64,000 bases of DNA. Origin: Seminavis robusta. Taxonomy: Eukaryota; Bacillariophyta; Bacillariophyceae; Naviculales; Naviculaceae. The notes beneath the pieces were generated by a model. It was not told the DNA's origin. It was given only the letters and a program-made list of their open reading frames with translations, and made no database searches. The stretch is from the NCBI GenBank assembly GCA_903772945.1, contig CAICTM010000168.1, positions 38,058 through 102,057 on the forward strand, read 5' to 3'. Below are positions 35,822 through 47,600 of this stretch, piece after piece; the stretch's first letter is position 1, and every line of letters starts with the position of its first letter. A program made the position numbers and the translations under genes.

Positions 35822-37062
35822 ATGTTGTCTACCCTCTTCAAGAGCAACCGTCTCCTTGCCCTTCATTGCTTTCTTCTTGCATCTCGTTGGAATTCCCTAC
35901 CGGTTGTTACTGCGTTTAAACGGCCCCTATCCACGGGCAACAGCAGGACCCTTTCCACCAACACCAAAATGTCTGCCGCCAATGTCAAGAGTGCCTTGGA
36001 AACTGGTCTGTACATTCGGACTCCCTTGATAAAGTCGGCTCCCCTCTCCAAATTGACTGGCAAGGATGTCTACATCAAGCTGGATTGTCTGCAACCTTCA
36101 GGTAGTTTCAAAGACCGAGGAATGGCCAATCTGTGCCAAACCCTCCAGTCCACCAAGGGCACGCAAAAATTGATTGCGTCGTCGGGAGGCAATGCTGGAT
36201 TGGCCGTTGCCACTGTGGCCCCCAAAAAGGGAATGACTGTCAGTGTTGTGGTACCGGAATCGACCAAGCCCAATGTCATTGAAAGACTCAAGGCATTGGG
36301 TGCCGAAGTGACGGTGCATGGGAAGATTTGGAATGAGGTAAGGGTGGTTGGATACGATATCATATAGATATGCTAGCAAGCAAACAACAAGCAATCTCAT
36401 CTCTTATCCTTGTCTCTGATGTGCGTTAGGCCGATTTATTGGCACGACAACGCGTTGATGAAGATCCTCAAGCCGAATACGTTAGCCCCTACGACAATCA
36501 ACTCCTTTGGACTGGCCACTCGACTTTGGTAGATGAAGTCATGGAAGATTTGCCCCAAGTAGGAGCCGTCATTGTGGGAGTTGGCGGCGGGGGATTAATG
36601 TGTGGCGTCTTGGAAGGTCTTGAGCGACATGGACAAACCTCTTCCAAAGTCATTGCCTGCGAGACAGAAGGAGCCGCCAGTTTTTGCAAGTCTTGGTTAA
36701 AGTCGCCACCCGCACTGATTCGGTTGGATACCATTAGTTCCATTGCAACATCGCTTGGGGCCCTGGAAGTTACACAGGTGGCCATTGATCGATCTCTCAA
36801 ACATCAGGAAAATGGTGGCACGGTACAAGCAGCAATCTGCACCGATAAGGAAGCCGTAGAGGCTTGTCTGCAGTTCTCCTCCGATCATAGAATCATGGTG
36901 GAACCAGCCTGTGGGGCAGGTCTCGCGGCTCTGTACTCGGAACGTCTCCGAAAGCAGACTCTGGAAGGAGTGGAAGGGCCGATTGTGGTGGAGATTTGTG
37001 GAGGAAGTGGTGTGAATCTCTCATTGCTCAACATGTGGAAGAAAGATCTTGGAATAGAATAG
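35822..37062 (+). CDS. SDS: L-serine dehydratase (PLP-dependent, two exons)
   Basis: The enzyme deaminates L-serine to pyruvate and ammonia, often also acting on threonine. Exon 1 is 35822-36337 and exon 2 is 36430-37062, intron 92 bp (GTAAGG donor, CGTTAG acceptor), giving 382 residues. The PLP lysine lies in LQPSGSFKDRGMANL (K97), the phosphate loop is ASSGGNAGLA, and the second glycine loop is VGVGGGGLMCGVLEGL. RTPLIKSAPLSKLTG, LLWTGHSTLVDEV, EPACGAGLAALYSE and EICGGSGVNLSLL all match animal SDS. An extra N-terminus of about 50 residues (MLSTLFKSNRLLALHCFLLA, then VVTAFKRP) resembles a signal peptide with a diatom plastid-type TAF junction. Plastid or other organelle import is possible; this is inferred. 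The ATG at 35822 is the first in frame. It converges with the next gene, 132 bp apart. Confidence 0.9.
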
Positions 37063-37194
37063 CTTGCTTTAGCAGTATACTATTATAATCAGAATACCAC
37101 CGTGCATCTTTTGAGAGAACAAATTCTTGGTTTATGCCGTACCTTTTAAAATCTATCATTACTACTGTACCTACTAGCTAGCACATACATTTCA

Positions 37195-39579
37195 TTAGAA
37201 CTCTGCGGCTGTTGAAGGAAAGCTGTCCGTTGACGCCGAGTGGAGACTGCCAGTGGACGCATTGTCATTCGAGTTTGTACCACAGAGGAATTCTTGTTTG
37301 GGTAATACTTCTATTTCACACGCGGCGTCGATGTGTTCACACGCCGTCTCTTGGACTCGAATGACACCATCTCCATCGGGAGTCTCAAAGTCGATGGGAG
37401 GGGCATTGAGCCGTGCCAATTCTTGTTGCTGTTGTTGCCAGACGAATGCTTGGAGGTCAAGCAGTCTCGCTCGATCAGAACCTAACCCACCCAAGTTACT
37501 AGCCTTGGTCGTATCGACCGAGCTGCACCTCATCAGGTCGGCTGGGTGATAGAGCCTTCCGACACTGCTAGTGTTGGAACCAAGCATGCTACTCCCTTCG
37601 TCGCTGCTTCGATGATTGTAGGGATACCGATGATCATAGTAGTGGTGGATCGACGATGTCGATGATGGTGGGGATTCGCCCGACCACGACTGATGGTAAT
37701 TGGGTGGCTCGTTGGAGCGTGCTTCTTGAATGGGCCAGACATGGCTCCGTTGTTGTTCATTGGAGAATGTTGACAACATGCTGGTGGGACTTGTTGCTCG
37801 GCCGGATTGCGATACGGATTCGCTAGACCACTGTTGCAGTGGTTGATCTCCTCGTTCCACCCTGGAGTAGGGCGACGATAGGAACCGATCCACAGTGCAT
37901 CGCGAATCCTGAGAAGAGGCAACGCTACAGCGGCTCTCTGTGTCTGTTTCATCGGACAGAACACCCGAAAACACATCGTCCTGAGACGCGTCGCTTTGGG
38001 TTTCTCCAGATTCTTCCAGTGCAGGGTCGGACGAATTTGTCTTTTTAATCTTCATCTTTTCCGCTAGCATCGGTAGCAACGCGCCTGCTCCATGAGATAT
38101 ACCATGTTGCTTGCCAAGAACAAGTTCAGATTCCGCCCTTTTCCTCAACGAGATATCCAGAGAAGCAAGAATGTCAACGACGTCAGAAGCAGCATCTTCC
38201 TCATTGCTACATGTAGCATTCCACATCTCGGTCCGACTACTGGTGGAGGAGGGGGTGACCACAGTCGCTTTGGGACATTCCTCCTCGTCCTCATCCTCAG
38301 GGACTCGTGTTTCCTCCATGTCGTAGTCCCTTTGTTGTTTCCGAAAGGTTGAAAACCGAGTACGCCTTAGGAGCTTCATTACTGGGTTCTTTCCTTCCTT
38401 CTTGGCAGTGATGGTAGTGGCTGCAGATGATGGTCCCACACTGCTCGCGGTGGAAGCTGTAGCCATGGTTTCAGCTGTCCTTGACCGGGGAAGGAAAATG
38501 GGCGGCACGGAGCGAGCCCCCAAAACAGAAGACACAACAGAAGAGGAGGCCGAAGCAAAACTGAATGTGCTTGCACTACTTCGAATCTGGTTATCGTCTG
38601 ACCGAATGCGTCGGTTCAAGAGTAACCTTTGTCTGAGAGATGAGGATTTCTTTTCTGGAAGTTTGGAGGAGGAAGCATGTTCGGTTTCCAGATATTTACT
38701 GGGAGAACTTCTTTGGGGATTGTCCTCTGGCATCATGCCAGGGAATTCTGGGTCTTTTGATATGGAAAGTGTCATTTCATTGCTCGGCTCGGGAAAGGCA
38801 GGTTCACCCAATTCTAATTCCAATTCTGCCTCAAAGGGAGACGTCCTGGGAATAGGATCGTCATCGTCACGAGAACTATAGAAGGATGCCATTTCTCGGA
38901 GGGATGGAGTTGTCGAGGTGGGTCTAGGGACGTATTGGGGATCATCAACTGTCCCCCCAACAGTGTGATCATCTTCCTCATCAAAGAGTGATCCATAGGA
39001 GGAGCTGCTTTCTTCACTTGGAAGAATTGGTAGCAGTGCCAGACTGTTGGAATTTGTTCGATGATGACTATTTCCGTCATGGCTTTTCTCCTGACTTTCC
39101 ATCGATTCTGCAGGGTGGGGTTGGTGAAACGAGAATATGTCGTCTTCGATGGCTCCTATACCCTGTTGTGTGGACCGCCACATGTACCGACGGGAGCCAC
39201 CATTGGTGCCTTGTTCTGGCCGATGCAGTTCTAGTCGTGTTCTAGCGCCCGCGACTGCAGCAGCAGGTGATGCAAAGTCATCATGGTCCAACAAAGCCAG
39301 CCCATTGTGCTGAAATTCCTTTGGTTCTTTCTGCAGATCATCTCCACAGAGCAGAAAGGTAGAAAAGACCGAGGAGGCGACGGTATCATCGTCAGAATTT
39401 TTCTTGTTGTGACGACCCACAATGGCATCCTCATCGCAAATAGAAAAGGAGTCTTCCGTACAAGTGATATCCAGCAAGTCGCCACTCTTGGAGGAGGGAG
39501 GAGATGGAGCTCCAAGGTCACAGCAACTCGAACGGTCGGATGTTGCTGATCTCGAGGAAGCAGCAGCCGTCGCCAGCAT
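37195..39579 (-). CDS. Ser-rich disordered protein, function unknown
   Basis: The 794-residue product is not recognised. It is Ser/Asp/Glu/Pro-rich almost throughout and probably disordered. Notable islands are a basic patch near 390-415 (KEGKNPVMKLLRRTRFSTFRKQQR in part), a helical stretch SDVVDILASLDISLRKRAESELVLGK in two parts at about 465-490, and a C-terminal helix with glutamines (LDLQAFVWQQQQQELARL). Many SP, SS and acidic-Ser motifs suggest a phosphoprotein. There is no signal peptide or membrane segment, so it is probably cytosolic or nuclear. The single long frame without stop over 2.4 kb supports it as a gene, although the opposite strand also has a frame of 159 codons (38402-38881). 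The ATG at 39579 is the first in frame after an upstream stop. Confidence 0.7.
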   Translation of the reverse strand: MLATAAASSRSATSDRSSCCDLGAPSPPSSKSGDLLDITCTEDSFSICDEDAIVGRHNKKNSDDDTVASSVFSTFLLCGDDLQKEPKEFQHNGLALLDHDDFASPAAAVAGARTRLELHRPEQGTNGGSRRYMWRSTQQGIGAIEDDIFSFHQPHPAESMESQEKSHDGNSHHRTNSNSLALLPILPSEESSSSYGSLFDEEDDHTVGGTVDDPQYVPRPTSTTPSLREMASFYSSRDDDDPIPRTSPFEAELELELGEPAFPEPSNEMTLSISKDPEFPGMMPEDNPQRSSPSKYLETEHASSSKLPEKKSSSLRQRLLLNRRIRSDDNQIRSSASTFSFASASSSVVSSVLGARSVPPIFLPRSRTAETMATASTASSVGPSSAATTITAKKEGKNPVMKLLRRTRFSTFRKQQRDYDMEETRVPEDEDEEECPKATVVTPSSTSSRTEMWNATCSNEEDAASDVVDILASLDISLRKRAESELVLGKQHGISHGAGALLPMLAEKMKIKKTNSSDPALEESGETQSDASQDDVFSGVLSDETDTESRCSVASSQDSRCTVDRFLSSPYSRVERGDQPLQQWSSESVSQSGRATSPTSMLSTFSNEQQRSHVWPIQEARSNEPPNYHQSWSGESPPSSTSSIHHYYDHRYPYNHRSSDEGSSMLGSNTSSVGRLYHPADLMRCSSVDTTKASNLGGLGSDRARLLDLQAFVWQQQQQELARLNAPPIDFETPDGDGVIRVQETACEHIDAACEIEVLPKQEFLCGTNSNDNASTGSLHSASTDSFPSTAAEF

Positions 39580-40872
39580 TATCTTCTCTTCCCTTCATCT
39601 ACTATTAATATTAGCATGCGATACAGTACAGTAAGGTACGTAACGAATCGAATCAAACAGAGATACCCCTTGCCGATTTTGTCTTGCTATTGAGCTCTAT
39701 GCATACTGGTAATAGCTGCCGGGAGAAGCTGAAATCGTATGGCGCCAGAACTGGCCGCCACAAACAAGACACACAGTTTCAAAATTGTGAGGAATCCAAA
39801 ACCAGTTCAAAAAGAGAAGCGTTATTGGGTACACCATTTCAAATCATGTTCATTTTCCTCAAGTGTGCTTTGAAACAATACACGCTATTTTGGGCCACTC
39901 CAGGTGCGCGATCCCTTGCTTCGAAATCCCGCGTGGTGTAGATTATCCCGCCCTGCTTGTGCTCATTCTGCTGCCTCCCTTCCCCTTGGCATCGGAAGAC
40001 GCGTCAAAAGGTCCTCGTTCCATGCATGGTGTTCCATCTGTCCCGATTTAAAGATCCGAGATGACGAGGAGCAGCTACCAAGAATAACCAAAACGCATTG
40101 CACCAAGCATAGCAGTGAGTTGAATGCAAGGCTACCGGTACATCGAGTTTCTCTCTACATTGTAGCTGGCCAGCGAGGTAGATACCGTAGTTATTAGAGC
40201 CTGAGGCTGGCTATAGTTTTGGTCTTGGTTTTGCTTGGATCAAACCGGGTTCTGGTACCACCTCTGCCGCTGTCACCAGTACTATCCGGGTGTGAACTCC
40301 GTTGGAACTGTCCTTTTGCGATTTTTGCAAAGATAAGAGATTCGTGCCAGAAGCGCACTATGTATGTGCCAAGTTGTCAAATTCTTGGATCTGGAGACAC
40401 TACTGGTACTCCCGCCACAGTTGCAAGTACCGGCTGGTAGTACGAGGAGGCTAAAGAGTCTAGAGTCACAGTCACAGAACTACATGTAATTGGATGGATT
40501 GCTTGCTTCCATTCTTGATTGACTCAGCCAAGCAGAGTGCTATTATTTGCAGCCACTTTCATACATGCTTTAGCAGAACAAGGGACGCCAATCTGATGAA
40601 GAAGATTGAGGAAAGGGCGGGTTGTTGCGGCGTCTTTCGCTCCTCCCAGTCCCCACAGCCAAAAACCAAGAGGGCTCAGTCTCGGTAATGCAATCTGTAC
40701 CGTAGTTCATAGCTAGCCCATTGCCTTCAGAAGCAAACAGTCTCTACAGTATTGCTTATTGGCATGCGATGCTGCTCTACGTCTTTTTATATATTATGTC
40801 AGTCTATCCTCGTGCAAAGAGACATCATGGATTGAATCGAATCGAATGATTCATGTGAATTTCCTCGTTCCC
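39580..40872. other. Intergenic; no supported gene
   Basis: A 1.3-kb gap downstream of GCDH and upstream of the Ser-rich gene. Only short chance frames (up to about 97 codons) occur. Small GTAC/CCGG clusters lie near 39625, 40130, 40250 and 40430. Nothing else was seen. Confidence 0.5.
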
Positions 40873-42344
40873 TTAACTCATACGGGGGACAAACGATGGG
40901 ATACCGGTAATGGCACGGCCCAAGATGAGGGCATGAATGTCGTGTGTGCCTTCGTAAGTGTTGACTGCTTCTAGGTTCATGACATGCCGAATCACATGGT
41001 ACTCGTCAGAGATGCCGTTGCCACCAAGCATATCACGTGCTGTTCGTGCCATATCTAGGGCCTTGCCACAACTATTGCGCTTGATCATGGACACCATGTC
41101 TGGCTTGGCATTCCCAGCTTCCATCAAACGACCCACCTGGAGACACGCTTGTCGACCCAAAGCAATCTCAGTTGACATGTCTGCCAGTTTCTTTTGGATC
41201 AACTGATTCGCCGCCAGAGGAGACCCAAATTGCTTCCGCTCCAAGCAATAGTCACGAGCTGTGTGCATACAGAATTCAGCTGCACCCAGGGCTCCCCATG
41301 CGATGCCATACCTGGCATTGTTTAAGCATCCAAATGGTCCTCCAAGTCCTTCCACGAGAGGGAATTCATTTTCCTTGGGAATTCTAACATCTTCCATGAA
41401 GATCATGCCTGTAGCAGATGCTCGTAGACTGAATTTGCCTTCAATCTTGGGAGCTTCCAGCCCAGGTGTTCCTTTCTCCACCACGTATCCTCTAATCTTG
41501 CCTTGTTCATTCCTGGCCCAGACCACAAAAACGTCTGCGATGGGTGAGTTGGTGATCCAATTCTTGCTACCATTCAGAACAAATTCATTGGTGCCGGCAT
41601 CAAACCTGGATCTGGTTTCCATGGAGGATGGATCCGACCCATGGTTGGGTTCTGTCAACCCAAAGCACCTGCGGTAAAACAACAACATAAAGACGAATAT
41701 AAGTAAGGAGAAAGTGATAGCGAATAGTAAAATGGCTCTGATCATGGTATCCTCATGTTTCTCGTATCCAATGCTTACCCAATCATGTCCCCGGAAGCTA
41801 GCTCTGGCAAATACTTTCTCTTCATGTCTTCTGAGCCATAGGCAAAAATGGGGTACATTACAAGGGAGGATTGAACCGACATGGCACTGCGATAGGCAGA
41901 ATCAACTCGTTCCACTTCAGTTGCTAAGAGCCCATAACTGACATATCCAAGTCCAGCTCCACCGTACTGAGGGGGAATCGTAGGTCCCAACATTCCCACC
42001 TCTCCCATTTTCTTCATCATGGGTTTATCACATGGAATTTCATGTCGATTGGCTTCGGTAATGCCTGGCATGAGTTCTCCGTCACAAAAGGCTCTGGCTG
42101 CATCCCAAACAGCCACTTCTTCGTCGTTTAGCTGATTGCGCAGACGAAACGGATCTTCCCATTGATAGCTGGACCCGCCAAATGCATCTTTCGGCTTGGC
42201 GTCATCGTCGTCACTGAGGTCATGATCATCCTTGACGCTGGAAGAAAAGGACAAACAAGGCTGCTGCTGCTTCAATCGAAGCCAAGAGGAGCGTTGCGTT
42301 CGCAGCTGCTTGGCCGATAGCGATGCAAGCCGATTAACAAACAT
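40873..42344 (-). CDS. GCDH: Glutaryl-CoA dehydrogenase, mitochondrial (two exons)
   Basis: This FAD flavoenzyme converts glutaryl-CoA to crotonyl-CoA in lysine, hydroxylysine and tryptophan breakdown in the mitochondrial matrix. Exon 1 is 41779-42344 and exon 2 is 40873-41668, intron 110 bp (GTAAGC donor, CCGCAG acceptor), giving 453 residues (human 438). The join yields [25 protein letters not shown]-type landmarks are [77 protein letters not shown]-like [20 protein letters not shown] and [20 protein letters not shown]. The active-site glutamate lies in [20 protein letters not shown]. The N-terminus [20 protein letters not shown] is a good mitochondrial presequence; upstream in-frame codons (to 42494) belong to the leader. 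Identification is secure. Confidence 0.94.
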
Positions 42345-42870
42345 GGTGAAAGAGCCGGTAGCAATCAAAGAATTCTTGGGGAGAAAATGGAAGTCTAGTC
42401 GTTCCGAAGGATTAAAATTATTCAGCTTCCTGGCACCTTTTGCTTGGTAAAGTAGGACTAATATGTTTCGAGAGAGTGTCAACTTTCTCGTCAATCAAGA
42501 TCGATCAAGGGTAACTTGTGATGCCTTCCAAAGCGATCCCACAACACTCCAACTACCAGCTAGCTGTCATAGCAAGCGCCACTGTTCTTTACAATGAAAA
42601 TGACACGATCTTCTTGCTTCTGTCTTCTTGACGCAGGTGCCACCAGAGGTTAGCTCTAGCCTTACGAGTCGTGGGATGGTCGAAGACTGGCCAGCTCTTG
42701 AATCCAGGCTCACTTTTTGGACCAGAAGAGGTCGTGACCTTTCCAAGAAGCAACGCATCATTCTCATTTTTCAATCAACATCAGTCTCCAACGTCGAAGC
42801 GGGCAGACAAACAAACTTTGCAACGATGAACGCAGCTATGAAGGAGCGCTTGTAGAGAACTTTTCTTGTT
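42345..42870. promoter_or_regulatory. Shared upstream region of GCDH and the small membrane protein gene
   Basis: The two flanking genes diverge, so their promoters lie here. Short frames on both strands (42567-42855) are not supported as genes. No specific binding site was recognised. Confidence 0.35.
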
Positions 42871-43576
42871 ATGGTCATGCAAATTACGTTTCGGCTCGTC
42901 ATATTGTGGTTTGCCCTTCAGAACGACCCATCAACTCAAGGTAAGGAGCCCAACAGAGCTTTTTTGTATTGACAACTTGACTGTCACTGGTCACTCTTCT
43001 CTCATCTCCAAATCACTCATGTGCGTCGCCCTTTACCCATTGAACTCTTGCTCTTTCTTCTTCTAGATGGAAGCTTCTTTGTTTTCTGGACCCTCGTTGC
43101 TCTTTTTGCGGTTACTACCTTTTTGATGAAGTTACATGGACACACAGCAACGGATGGTGCAGGTGACACCTTTCACAGGCTTCATCGTCGTGACAATGGA
43201 TGGTACAAAGCACTCCTCCTTTTGTTTGCTGTGACGATGACCCGTCAGATCGCCGTCATCTGGTCTCTGAGTTTCCAGATTATCACAGGTAGGGGACACG
43301 AAGGAAGTGATCTGCCTGTTTCACCAAGACAAGCTCACACAGCTCGCGATTTTGATACAAACAGAGGGACTCTACACCTTTTTCTCAGTCTACTTGTTGG
43401 TCATATCGGTCTCGATTTCTTCGATGAGTTGGTCTCTGGTTGTCACTGTCATCGTGCGGTCCAATGGTACTGATGCACGTGTGGTTGCGGAGAACCAGGG
43501 CCATCAGGGCGGTCGTGCATTCAATCCTAAAAAATTCCAAGCTTTCATCGAACAAGTGCAAGGCGCTATTATTTAA
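42871..43576 (+). CDS. Small multi-pass membrane protein (three exons, predicted)
   Basis: Not recognised by family. The model joins exon 1 (42871-42940), exon 2 (43067-43288) and exon 3 (43365-43576), using GTAAGG/TTCTAG (126 bp) and GTAGGG/AAACAG (76 bp) introns, to give 167 residues. The phases agree at both joins. Exon 1 encodes a hydrophobic start (MQITFRLVILWFALQ), exon 2 two membrane segments (FFVFWTLVALFAVTTFLM; ALLLLFAVTMTRQIAVIW) and exon 3 another (YTFFSVYLLVISVSISSM, SWSLVVTVIVRSN), followed by a soluble tail ending FIEQVQGAII. The second intron is less certain: without it the frame runs on for 61 codons into an unlikely sequence. It is probably an integral membrane protein of four segments. 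Function is unknown. Confidence 0.45.
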
Positions 43577-44033
43577 TAGCTAGTCAAATTGTTGACGCAC
43601 GGCGTTACCTGAGAAGAAATAAGAAGACTGGTCAGAGCAACAAATCGAGTCCGATTTTCTGAATGAAGAATACAGTGTACAGTAGTTGTTTTACCAAACT
43701 ATGCTAAGAAAGTAGCCTCGACTCCATGGTAGCACTACGTACATGTATGTAAACTTTCGTCAGAAGTTTTCTTCCTTGACACTCGTTTCTTCTATTTTAA
43801 TACTCTAGAGTAAGCGTCGGTTGCTTCGGTTTTCGCCTTGCTCGGACCTCATTTCATCGCATCGCGATACCCCGGAAGCGCCGAGACACGAGTTGTTTTG
43901 AATCTTGGATCAAGACCGTTTCTTTTGGCAATTTGCGCTCGAACGATGATCATTCAGAAGTCTCTCTGCAACCTGGTCCCAATTTGTCTCATTTTCCCAC
44001 GAGACTCGAACGTTGTTGCAATAACAATAGAAG
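43577..44033. other. Intergenic, between two same-strand small genes
   Basis: Carries GTAC palindromes (tacgtacatgtatgtaaac near 43737). A 75-codon frame at 43838-44065 starts with a non-ATG codon and has no support. No other feature was recognised. Confidence 0.4.
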
Positions 44034-44513
44034 ATGTTGACTGCAGATGCCTGGCTTGGTCTTAGCTACATTTTGGGTCCCGTGCTTGGTTGGCTATGCC
44101 TTGCAGTATGCCAAGGTGCTGTGGACTGTTGCCAGCGCTGCACTGGGCCGAGCCACGGCGGCGTTGAAGTCGCAAATGCCCGTGCGCATGATATCGATGA
44201 AGAGAATGGGGAAGAACCCATCGACAATCACGAAGACGGCCAAGTCCCACAAGTGCAAATAATTGACGGAAACGAGACAAACCGCGCGCCGAATGAGTTG
44301 TTCGATGCGGTGAACATACTTATGCCGACCAAACCAGAGACTGACCCATGGTCTCTCAGCGACTCTGACGACGACACTGTAAGTGCGTAAGAGAAATATG
44401 TTTTGATGTCCGACGGTGAATGGCGGACGCACGAGACACAAGTATAGTACAGGCACATGTCCAGTCCACAGCAAAAACAACCGACGCCTCGAAAACGCAC
44501 CCGAATGTTGTAG
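44034..44513 (+). CDS. Small acidic membrane-associated protein (predicted)
   Basis: Not recognised. The frame from the ATG at 44034 encodes a hydrophobic N-terminal segment (about 7-27, WLGLSYILGPVLGWLCLAV), a cysteine pair DCCQRC, and a long acidic part (DIDEENGEEPIDNHEDGQ, DPWSLSDSDDD). Read straight it is 118 residues. A perfect GTAAGT donor at 44379 and a CACAG acceptor ending at 44471 (93-bp intron, like others in the window) would replace the last three residues with QKQPTPRKRTRML, a basic tail after the acidic run, giving 128 residues; that model is preferred here (exons 44034-44378 and 44472-44513). A second frame (44047-44262) overlaps and is also protein-like, which lowers confidence. 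It converges with the giant gene. Confidence 0.4.
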
Positions 44514-44696
44514 TCGAGCCATGAGATCGTCCGAGTACATCCTGACGAAACTGTCGAGTACAAAGCCAAGTAAATTCAGAATACTGACTAACTATAGAAC
44601 AAATATTATAACGGAACCTTGCTTCCCTCAAATCTACACGCTGCGACGTAGGCTGCATAGATCCCTTTCCGCGGTTGCTTTGGCACAGGAATTCTA
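44514..44696. other. Short gap between convergent genes
   Basis: 183 bp between the small acidic protein and the stop codon of the giant repeat protein. It should contain both 3' ends. A long plus-strand frame crossing it (44416-45408) is antisense to the giant gene and is not annotated. Confidence 0.4.
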
Positions 44697-47600
44697 TCAG
44701 AGATCAACCACGGACGAAGGCGAGAACTGTGCTCTGCTCCTCGATTTCGACGACGACGGAAATCTCGATTTCGATGGAAACGGCGACTGTCTTCCTTGGA
44801 CGCCCCAGTTTGTAAAGTTGTTGTCGAAAGAAAGGGGTGAAAAATGCTCCCAATGCTCTTCTGCTGCCTCGGCTGCTTCGGAAAAGTCCCAAGGATCTTT
44901 TTGGCTATGCATTTCACTCTTGACTGGGAATGATGGAGGAGCGGGCAATATCGAATCGAGAAAAGTAGCTTTCAAGTCCAGTTGCGGCGGCGAGTTGACA
45001 GCTGGTGTCGGCGTGGGACGCGTTTCTTTTTGCTTGGGCGCCGAGGCAGTTTTCCCTGTCAAAGAATGGATGACAAAATTTCGAAAGGTAGAGCTTTCGA
45101 ATGTCTCCCATTGTGAAGAAGTGGCTGACCCTGGGACGCTTTGGTTGTCATCCTGCTGCGTGCAGATTTTGGTTGCTGAAGTCTTCACAGACGACTTGGG
45201 CGCCTGGTTCGACTTCTTGGCCTTGGAATGGGACATTGCCGTACGAATTGCGGTCGGCCTAGCGTGCACAGCTTCGGGGCGACTCGAAACACGAGAGGCA
45301 GCTGAAGACCGCGACATGGGTGAAGACTCATGCATGGATTCAGTTTTTGACAGATCAGTACTACTTCGGATTGAGCGGTTCGAGGAGAGCGGAGTTTTGG
45401 AACGCTGATTACCAAACTTGCGCCCCTCGGTTGGATGAAACTCTTCATCTTCATCGTAAGGGTTTTGAGTGTGTGCTTTGGGGGGCGGACATGGTGCGTT
45501 CTTTGACGGAGACGGCTTCAGTGTAGCTTGAGCCTTGTCTGGGCTTCGCTCCTTATTGAACACTGACACTTGCGAAGAAACCCGTGCGTTGCCCACCTTA
45601 TCCTGTGTGGGTGGGTCAATGGCGCGCTGCTTCTCCTCTGTGATTGGGTCAATGGCGCGCTGCTTCTCCTCTGTGATCGATGTCTTGGTAAAGAACTCGA
45701 TTTTCTTGGCAACGTTTCTCTTTGGGTTACCCGGTGATAGATGGGACTTGCTACTTTGGAATGAGACATTTGGTGAGTGTTTGGCTGACTTCTGGGCTGG
45801 CGCGAGACTACCCGACTGTCTTCTTCTCAATCTATCTTCCAAAGCATCTGTTCTTGAGATTCTATTGGAAGAGGGACATGGTTGGACTTCGCTAGACTTC
45901 TTGTTTTCAACGCTCCCCAGTTCACTTGATTCCTTGGCTGGTTGAACCTCGCTGGATGTCTTGCTGTCGACACTCCCCGGTCCACTTGATTCCATAGCTG
46001 CTTTGGGTGTGGGTTCATGACTACCCAAGCTATCGCTTTCCGCTTTGAGCAAGCGTGGTAAAGGGGAGTGCTGGCCCACGCAAGGAGAAGTTGATCGCTC
46101 GCGCCCTGGTGTACTGGTGTCCGCCTGAATGGGCGCCACGATAGCGGCAGAAGTGGCCGGCATCTGCATCGCATAACGCAAAGTGTCTTTGTCTTGTGTT
46201 ACTCCTTCAGGTTGCAGCGACGGACTTGGAGCTTTCTGGAGCGCAAAATCCTGTTCAGTCACCTCCACTTGGCTCCCTTCCACTGTGTCATCGTCCTCGT
46301 CTGGGATATTCTTTGCCTTGACGGACATTGTGCGTTTGGTTTCTGAGATAGGGTGGAGTCCAGCCTCTCGCTCGTTGACCTTGTCTAGCAACATGCTATA
46401 GAGATTTGGATGCGTCTTGCTGTATTTGGCCAGTTTGGCCCGAAGGGGCTTTGTCATCTTCTTGGGGCCATCGATGAAGCTTTCCATTGTGCTGGCTAAG
46501 CTGTCCTTGGCCGAGTTCAACCACTTGAATTCGTCGGCTGACGCAGCCGAGGCTGCCGGGCGAGGTGCTGATTTCTGCGGCGTGAAGGGCGAGCCGTCGA
46601 ACGTTTCCCACTCTGAAGCAACCGACTTCGGTGCGGAGTTGTTTATCTCAATCTTCACTGACACACAACGTTCTTGGGTCGTCGACTTTGTGTGCCCTGT
46701 GTTCAAATCTTCCGCATCGTTGACAGCCTGGGGAGAAGGCGTGCCCACCAGCTGGACACCAGGAGTTGTCGTTGGCCCCGGTTCTTTTGCGGTTTCCCTC
46801 AGAATCAAGTCATCTCGGCGGAAGTCAAATTTTCGACCACTCTTCTCTGCGGCTGCCATTTTTGCTAGGAAAACCTTGTAGACTTCTGGTTGAGTCTTTT
46901 TGATGTGTTCGAGTTTCGCAGCGATTCGATCATGTACCTTGGATTTCTCCTGGAAGCACTTCCCTGTGGCGCTTTCGAGGTCATCGACAGTGTACTCCAA
47001 GCGGTCCCACGCAGCTTCAGTAGAATCTGTGCTAGAATTGAGCATCACTGGGTGAGCCCGCAATATCACAGGTCGTTTGGTTTCTTGCTGCTTGGTGCCC
47101 TCCGAAATAGCAGCAGCGGCCATCTTGGCTAGCTCTTGGAAGTCTTCTAGGGTCAAGACACCGCACTCCTGCGATTCCGTTGATGGACTAGTTGATGGCA
47201 AGTCGTCCTCTGCTTGACTGCCCTTAGAAATTGACGGTGCTTTCGCCTGAGACGGTGCCTCGTCTTCCCCTACCATGGGCTCCTCCTTTTCCAGCTCATC
47301 AACAAAATCGCTCAGAGCTTCTTGGTCTTGGCTACGAGGCTTTGCTTTGTTGACAACAAAATCCTCTTTCGTTTTTATAACTTTCCCGGCGACATTCCTT
47401 GTGCTGCTAGGCGTTTCTTGGTCTTCCTTGTGTGGCTTATCGGAGGAATTCCTTGAGCTGGTGGAGGCATTTTCTTGGCCTTTGTTGTGAGGCCTTGCAG
47501 TTACTTTCTTGGTCTGGCCCGACAAGGTGAAATCTGCGGCTACCTTCACCAACTCTTCCAGTTTGGGCGCCGAGGGTATAGCGATGTCTTCGCACCATTT

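Noticed and set aside
43289-43307. 19-bp intron that would also join exon 2 to exon 3 of the small membrane gene
   Set aside because: Too short compared with all other introns in the window (76-237 bp); a 76-bp alternative in the same phase is available.
44416-45408. 330-codon plus-strand frame
   Set aside because: Mostly antisense to the 3' end of the giant gene and without recognisable features.
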